In this document: in pieces, positions 7,127 through 12,500 of the stretch
Layout of the letters: each line of letters opens with the position of its first letter
Position numbering within the stretch: position 1 is the stretch's first letter
NCBI GenBank assembly: GCA_025716855.1
Contig: JAIXMQ010000129.1
Coordinates: forward strand, 1 to 12,500
Source: Pilaira anomala
Lineage: Eukaryota > Mucoromycota > Mucoromycetes > Mucorales > Mucoraceae
Direction of reading: 5' to 3'
Length of the DNA: 12,500 bases
The notes under the pieces: model-generated
What the model saw: the letters and a program-made list of their open reading frames with translations, nothing else
Database searches by the model: none
What the model was told of the DNA's origin: nothing
Translations under genes and position numbers: made by a program

Positions 7127-7723
7127 TTAAAAAGCCCTGGTAAAAGTCGTTTGCTGTTCTCGACGATTGGCTTTACGGGTGTTGGGTACGACATAGTAGC
7201 GAGATGTATGGGGGGTGTAAGGGTAAGTTTTTTCTTGAAAGAAACCTTGGTTTTGATAAATACCGAAATGTTTACGGACGAGTTGACTCCCAACAAACAC
7301 GATTGCTTTGCTTTGTATAATTTGAATATAGTTTTCTAGATTTTTTCTGCAGTCATTTAATTCTTCAAGGTCAATTTGTTGTAAAGGAGTTTTATCTTGG
7401 TAGTAGGTGTAAAACTTAATCCCATATTCTTCATTCAGATACTTGGCAGGGTCAGGTAAAGAAGTGAAATCAACATTAGGAAATAGATCTAATCCAACAA
7501 AGGATGAATTTTTTTTTAAATGTTTTTTCTCTCTCTCTCTTTTTTTTTTTAAAAAAGTTGTATGTATAAATTGTATATATATATATTACGATATATATAT
7601 ATATATATAAAAAACAAAATATACTTTACTGGATGCTTGTAAATAGATAAAAAAATTATCTTTGGATTTGTCAAAGTTCATATTTCCCGATTCGTTTGCT
7701 TCAATAAAGGTGATTGGTCCGTA
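7127..7723 (-). pseudogene. Divergent TDG/Mug-like glycosylase gene, probably incomplete
   Basis: On the minus strand, exon-like segment 7723-7625 reads YGPITFIEANESGNM then KDNFFIYLQASSK. Segment 7528-7127 reads NSSFVGLDLFPN, YLNEEYGIKFYTYYQDKTP, IDLEEL, KAIVFVGSQLVRKHFG and YYVVPNTRKANRRE, ending in TAA. Aligned by eye with the gene at 5014-5596, these correspond in order to FIGVNPG, FFKL-x-NKSG, FGISFVNYVARPT, DLSANE, PRVICFMGKMCCEHF and VYCLPSSSARGT. A 96-nt intron (GTATAT donor, GA-repeat acceptor, phase 0) joins the segments and contains the (AT)n tract. Motif 1 is altered (EANES, keeping N) and the SSSAR loop is replaced by NTRKAN, so activity is uncertain. No start codon is seen; a CAG acceptor just before 7723 suggests a missing 5' exon. 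Past the TAA the frame continues with TLLDELREHDIHL to 7085, as if the C-terminus were cut by a nonsense codon. Confidence 0.5.
7563..7610. repeat. (AT)n microsatellite
   Basis: Two TA/AT runs are separated by TTACG, inside the proposed intron of the minus-strand glycosylase-like gene. A CT-rich run (about 7529-7541) lies next to it and supplies the candidate acceptor on the minus strand. Confidence 0.85.
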
Positions 7724-7764
7724 CTGATGGTTCGTGGTGTTGTTGTTGTTGTGGTATGGTGTTC

Positions 7765-7792
<28 letters not shown>
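7765..7792. repeat. A28 homopolymer
   Basis: Twenty-eight consecutive A on the + strand, following a GTT-repeat (7738-7751). On the minus strand it forms a long T tract upstream of the proposed acceptor of the glycosylase-like gene. Confidence 0.95.
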
Positions 7793-7795
<3 letters not shown>

Positions 7796-7806
7796 ATCAG
7801 GATAAG

Positions 7807-7842
7807 GATGGGGATGGGGATGGGGATGCGGATGCGGATGCC
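7807..7842. repeat. GATGGG/GATGCG 6-bp tandem repeat
   Basis: Three GATGGG units are followed by two GATGCG and one GATGCC. Related GGATGG and GGATGTTGGATGTTGG text follows at 7868-7890. Open frames through here are homopolymer and repeat translations, not genes. Confidence 0.85.
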
Positions 7843-7926
7843 ATTAGGTCCCGATGCCATTATGACGCTGGATGGGGATGTTGGATGTTGGAATATAAAT
7901 ATAAAAAAAAAAAAAAAAAGAAAAGG

Positions 7927-8069
7927 TTTAAAGTTTATGTCAATCAGGTTTCAAAAAAAAAAAAAATTAAAAAATATTTTAAGATTACGCGCTTTTAAAA
8001 AAAAAAATTTTTAAAAGTAAAATTACGCGCTTTAAAAAAAAAAATTTAAAGTTTATGTCCATCAGGTTT

Positions 8070-8106
<37 letters not shown>
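7927..8106. repeat. Nested direct repeats with A tracts
   Basis: A 26-bp unit (TTTAAAGTTTATGTC, A or C, then ATCAGGTTTC) occurs at 7927-7952 and 8045-8070 with one mismatch, each followed by an A run, the second of 36 A (8071-8106). Between them ATTACGCGC occurs twice (7984 and 8022), each followed by a short T and A run. It may reflect retroposed tails or slippage duplication. Confidence 0.8.
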
Positions 8107-8109
<3 letters not shown>

Positions 8110-8346
8110 TGTTTGTGTTCAATTGCAAATGTGTAAATAGAATGTTTTTCTAGTGTGCTTTTCCTTTTCTTTTATATAAATTGTTTTTCTCTCTCTCTTT
8201 TTCTTTCTTTCTTTCTTATGAATTTACTATAATAATGGAATGACCTTTTTTTTTCATATAATCTTTTTTTTTTTCTTTTTTTTTTTATTATCAGGAGTTT
8301 GCGCTTTTTTTAAAAAAAAAAAAATTGATTTGCTGATAAAATTATA

Positions 8347-8376
8347 AATCCTCTATTTCATTTCAAATAGGGGATT
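8347..8376. repeat. Hairpin, 12-bp arms
   Basis: AATCCTCTATTT and AAATAGGGGATT pair at 11 of 12 positions around a CATTTC loop. A second perfect 6-bp inverted repeat (ACCTAT/ATAGGT, loop GCT) lies at 8404-8418, separated by a TA run. Confidence 0.7.
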
Positions 8377-8614
8377 GTTATATATATATATATACTTGCA
8401 TCTACCTATGCTATAGGTGAATTTAAACAAAAAAAAAAAGTAGTAGTAGGTTAAAGAGCAACATTTATATATATATAATACACAACCAGAGGAAAAGTCT
8501 GCGTTTTTGTTTACTTTTTTTTCCAAAAGAGTAATCTATGTTACCCAGGGATAAAATCGCCTTATTGGGATTCAAAAATTTGTTTGTTTACCTTCCTTCA
8601 TAAATAAATAAATA

Positions 8615-8660
8615 GAAAATAAATAGAAAATAAATAGAAAATAAATAGAAAATAAATAGA
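8615..8660. repeat. 11-bp minisatellite, GAAAATAAATA
   Basis: About four consecutive GAAAATAAATA units are flanked by ATAA repeats. Low-complexity and non-coding. Confidence 0.8.
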
Positions 8661-9493
8661 ATAAATAATTTTTAATCGCTTGGAAAAAGCGTAGTTTTAT
8701 TTTTAAAAAATACGTAAGCAAAGCGACAAATTGCCACGTCAGCAAAAACGATTGATCATAAAACGAAAAAAATTGCTAAGTCATTCAGTACAACCAGATC
8801 AGAAAGCTCAAGAATTTGGCAAGGATGGACTAAGAAGAAAAAAATTAGTACGGTGTTCAATCGATGAATTCAAAAAAATACTTACATTTTATTCATTTTG
8901 GCAAAGAATTAACTGCTGTATGAAAATATAATCAGTAAAGTATTTCAAAATAACCAAGCTTACGCTTACCTTCAACAATGATACATACACTATTTCTATT
9001 AATCTATTACTGAAAGACGTGTTAAATTTTTGTTAAAAAATAAATCAGATTATATTACTTACAAGTTACAAAGAGGCAAACATCCTAACAGAAGCATAGA
9101 AAAATGTTAGTGATTTGGTCTTCAAAAATAAGTTTTTACGTGAAGTTTACCTTTGAACTAGAGCAGTGTTTAAAACTGTGAAAACCAATAATAATCGCTT
9201 TTTATCTTCCTTTTTAATCAACCAGCGTAAGGCCTGTTGAAAAAAGAATGTTATGACGATGTTTATGATAGAAACTTACGTTGTATTGCTATGATTTCAA
9301 ATTATCACGCTACTGGAAACAATAATCACGCGTTGAAAAAAAAAAAAAAAAAAGAGAAAGAAAGGGGGAAAATCAGGCCACAAGCCAAAAATTCCATGAC
9401 GACCTCCCGAAAAAACGTCACGCGGTCCAATTAACCGACTGCATATGATACTTATTTACCAAGTAATCAGGAGCTTCTTTTTTATACAATCTG

Positions 9494-9501
9494 TATATAA
9501 A
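9494..9501 (+). promoter_or_regulatory. TATA box of the transposase gene
   Basis: A canonical TATATAAA lies 76 bp upstream of the next nucleotide start at 9577. The leader between them is A/T-rich and contains a short upstream ORF at 9515-9574. Confidence 0.55.
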
Positions 9502-9514
9502 CGACAAGAAATCA

Positions 9515-9574
9515 ATGAGTCTTTATTTCGTTATAAACTTACTTACTTTATATTATTATTTTCTAAATTATTAA
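9515..9574 (+). other. Upstream ORF of 19 codons in the transposase leader
   Basis: ATG at 9515 opens a frame that ends in TAA at 9572-9574, two bases before the main ATG at 9577. Whether it is transcribed depends on the TATA at 9494 being used. Such a uORF could limit translation of the transposase, but this is inference. Confidence 0.4.
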
Positions 9575-9576
9575 AA

Positions 9577-12500
9577 ATGGCCGAATCTTCACAAGGAAGA
9601 TATAGGCTTAATAGACCTCCGGGTTATACTTGTATGATATGTAATAACAGAGTATTCAGAGATCAGTATAATCTTGATTACCATCTAACAACAGATGGGC
9701 ATATTGCAAACGTTGCTGCAGCATCACACCCGCCGTAAGTAAATATCCTAAATCAATTATACACATACTAAGCCGTGTTTTGATAATAGACATTCCCCAA
9801 ACACACAACCTGCCAGTCTGTCAAGACAAACCTCAAACATGGATATTTCAAGACAAAACTCATACATGGATATTTCAAGACAAACCTCATTCATGGATAG
9901 TGATTCAATTGCAAGGTAAAATTAAAAAAAATTTTATAAATGTACACTCAATACTTACTTTAATATGAATTAGTCCAGCGGAATCAGAGCCCCCATTACA
10001 TGATCCAAGATTTACTACAACATCTGTCTTTGAAGACGATGGTGCCGGTTACAGTGATGGAGACCTTGGTAGCTTTGACGATTTTGACCCCTTTGCAAAT
10101 GACATGAATGATAACGAAGAATCTGATGGTAGTGACGAACCGGATAGACCTTCTGACAATGATAGTGATGACAATGAAAGCGAAAATGTTGACGGTAACC
10201 CAACATATCCTTTCAAGAATGAATATATGATGACTGCACTTCTTTACTTCAAGGCCAACAGCTTTAAGTATTCAGAAGACCAAATCAAATCCATTCTTGA
10301 TTTTACGAAAAACATGTGTGAAATTGCTGTGTCTGAGTACCAGGCTCAAATTCGGTTAGACCCTTCCAATACCGAATATGACTTTAAAGGCTTCCCAACT
10401 CCACATTGTATTACAAAATTCCATAAAGCAAAGACTAGTAGGATCCCACAGTTTCCAAGTGCTAACTACTATGTCAAAGATTCTAATGGTGTTCCTTACG
10501 ATCGTGTAATTACTGCTGCTGACCGTGATGACAATGGTAATCCTTACAAGTCTGATTTAACTATCAATCATGTCTCTTCTCACATTGCTCTACTTCTTTC
10601 CAATCCAATGATGTCTGGTTATTTATCGGATCTTCCTGATCTGACGCCTAATCAAAGTATCAAACTGAGTCAAGGTGAAAAGTGGACTAAAGAAAAGTTA
10701 TTTGAACATCCCATGCTTGTTATTACTGGATCTGATAACCGCCTTCGACAACTCTGGGTTTCTGATAGAGTGTCTCTCATATCTGAAAACTACCTTGCTC
10801 CTGATATCCGTACATGGTATAAAATTGCCAAGTTTTATCAAAAATCGAATGTCAAAATGGTTGATTTGTACGAAATCTTGGAACCAGAGATAGGGGATGT
10901 TCCCAACAGAACTTATCTCGATGATATAGTTACGTCTTGCCCTGTTGAAGAACTGAATTATGTTGATATCGTTCGTCCCGATGGTAATGGTGAAGATGTG
11001 CTCCAGTATATCAGTATGAAAAGAAGAAACGATGGATTTGAGTATTATTCTCAGGCTGATTTTGTCGCCGGAACTACTGTCATTTTAGCTCACTTTGATA
11101 TGGTTAACACCGGTAATAGATCCAAGCACCCACTGCCTGCTAATTCAAAATTTGATGTTAATGCTACTCCAAAAAATTATCAGATTTATAGAAGTATTCC
11201 TTACAATATATTTTCTGATGATACAAGTGGTAATTCAACAAAAAAATGGAACTGTTATGATACTTGGTCAATGAATCCTGCTGCTGTCCCTCTTAGTGTC
11301 GCCAATCATTATCTGAATCAATTGTTTCTATGTGGAACTAACAAACTCACTGCCATGGAACAATTACCGTATCTTGTTGATGATTTGGTAGCTCTGGAAA
11401 ATGGTATTGTTTTGTTTGATGCTCTCTACATGGAAAAAGTCTTTGTTGTTGCTCCTCTTTTGTTTATCAAAGCTGACAATCCTCGTCATGCTGATGTTAC
11501 TTGTATGAAAGCATCGGCCGCTGCTTATCCTTGCAGAAAGTGTTTCTGGTGTAGACATTCAAACAGTTTTGCTGGTCGAATAACTCCCGAAGATTATATG
11601 TCAACGGCAAGATTAAGAGTTCATTGGGAAGCTTTATTTACGGACAGTGATTTATCTGCTAGTGATTTTTCTATACTGGTTAATAACAGCAAGGCGAGCC
11701 TATTATGTTGATGATTTGGAAAGTCTCGGCTTCAAGGAGTCTACTGCTAAGTTGTTTTTAAGACTGGGTTCTTGGAATCCTCCTAAAGATACACCGGTAG
11801 AAATATTGCATGGCCTGTGTCTTGGATTGATCAAATATTCCTTTAGCAAAGCTTGTGAATGTTTTTTCAACGCTAGTCAAGTTAAAGTTATTAATGATCT
11901 ATGTTCTCGATACGGTTCTAAGGCCTTCAGCAATTTGAAAAACCTTCAAAACCACAAGAGTTACCTTGGAAGAGACTTCAAGCTTATGACCCAAATGCTT
12001 CCCATTGTATTGAGACAAGCCCAAACACATCCTGACTTTGCTAATTTAGTTAACGATCCACATAATCGAATGACTAATATTATCAATACCTTTGACTGTC
12101 TTGGCGAGTTATGTTCATTATGCTATACATCTGAAATCCACACCAATTTTGACAAGTTTACTGTTTTGTTGCGTGATGCTTCACATAGAACAATTATTGC
12201 TCTTGATGATCTTGATCATACTACAATCCTATTGTTAGACGTCTTCGTGGTCGTGGAGGTTTGGCTGCAGGACCAGCACCAATACCTTTAGCTCAAGGGG
12301 AAACAATAATGACCTTTGGTGAAGCAGTAAGTCGTGAACTTGAAGATCTTGTTGATGAAGTTAATGTAGAAGCTGGTGGTGCTGCCACTACTACTCCTCA
12401 TGCTAGAAATGGTGGTCCTTTGTGTAATCGTTTGAAGACTCATCTGATCATTCATTTGGTAGAAGATTGTATTCGCTTTGCTTCTCCTGTCCTTTTGGCA
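9577..12500 (+). pseudogene. CACTA/Plavaka-like DDE transposase with C2H2 finger, two frame breaks, 3' partial
   Basis: Exon 1 is 9577-9734, intron 55 nt (GTAAGT, TACTAAG branch, ATAG); exon 2 is 9790-9915, intron 58 nt; exon 3 starts at 9974, and all phases fit. Residues 19-42 form a zinc finger, C-x2-C-x13-H-x5-H. Exon 2 encodes three 9-residue repeats. A highly acidic D/E/S/N region follows, then the transposase core: FSDDTSGN-STKKWN (probable first catalytic Asp), LFLCGTNKLTAMEQ, PLLFIKADNPRHAD, CRKCFWC, KDTPVEILHGLCLGLIKY and, at the window end, KTHLIIHLVEDCIRFASPVLLA. This order fits cut-and-paste transposases of the CACTA/CMC (Plavaka-like) group; a KDZ-type relation is not excluded. 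Near 11690-11705 the frame shifts by one base to give YYVDDLESLGF, and near 12225 it shifts back (PIVRRLRGRGG), with no intron signals. The open frame runs off the window. Confidence 0.85.
9821..9901 (+). repeat. Three 27-bp in-frame repeats
   Basis: The units 9821-9847, 9848-9874 and 9875-9901 encode SRQTSNMDI, SRQNSYMDI and SRQTSFMDS. They sit within exon 2 of the transposase, between the zinc finger and the acidic region. Confidence 0.9.

Larger units (their letters stand above)
8107..9493. other. Non-coding, repeat-rich DNA upstream of the transposase
   Basis: I see no supportable gene. The stretch includes T-rich, CT-rich and TA microsatellites, two hairpins (8347-8418), an 11-bp minisatellite (about 8615-8660) and an A18-type run near 9335. 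After about 8700 composition changes: positions 8941-9000 hold 14 C and 3 G, the reverse of the island to the left. Scattered CG-containing words (CACGTCAGC, CTTACGCTTACC, TCACGCG) at about 8736, 8959, 9326 and 9418 could be subterminal transposon motifs, but I cannot define a terminal inverted repeat because the right end is outside. Confidence 0.45.

Noticed and set aside
5014..7129. Reassigned stop codons (TAG/TAA read as Gln)
   Set aside because: Would mend both glycosylase frames, but the other gene models end naturally with TAG, TAA or TGA and contain no internal stops.
7151..7339. 62-codon + strand frame
   Set aside because: It is antisense to the glycosylase-like frame on the minus strand, whose conserved blocks explain the open reading.
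7678..8014. Several frames rich in poly-K, poly-F and G/M/R repeats
   Set aside because: Direct translations of A28, GATGGG repeats and A tracts.
8731..8931. 66-codon basic frame (KRKKLLSHS... LRRKKLV)
   Set aside because: Starts at TTG, no recognisable motif, no supporting splice structure; could be a transposase remnant but I cannot support it.

Overview
This looks like nuclear DNA from an AT-rich eukaryote, most likely an early-diverging fungus of the Mucoromycota type. The main reasons are short GT-AG introns of 50-58 nt with TACTAA-like branch points, AATAAA signals, long A/T homopolymers and a CACTA/Plavaka-like DDE transposase. The fungal assignment is inference. Genes must be read as spliced models.

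Positions 1-200 carry two tRNA-like sequences on the minus strand, one cut by the window edge. From about 330 to 6380 lies an island whose + strand is strikingly poor in C and rich in T and G, whichever strand the genes use. It holds four gene models: an unrecognised 229-aa protein (+, 330-1019); an unrecognised two-exon protein of about 243 aa (-, 2525-1737); an unrecognised three-exon 351-aa protein with an acidic middle and basic tail (+, 3580-4742); and a two-exon thymine/uracil-DNA glycosylase of the TDG/Mug family (+, 5014-5596) broken by one in-frame TAG. A spliced-exon-like relic of another glycosylase C-terminus follows at 6388-6494.

Positions 6590-7004 are three copies of a 135-bp tandem repeat. 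A second, very divergent TDG/Mug-like gene lies on the minus strand (7723-7127), convergent with the first. Positions 7724-9490 are non-coding and full of homopolymers, microsatellites, nested direct repeats and hairpins. From 9577 to the window end runs a transposase gene with an N-terminal C2H2 zinc finger, three exons and two opposite frame breaks; its 3' end lies outside.

The most interesting signal is the clustering of two or three TDG-type glycosylase sequences with unknown genes in a strand-asymmetric, C-depleted island beside a DNA transposon. The sequence does not show whether the island is one mobile element, a domesticated locus or an old region with strand-biased mutation.
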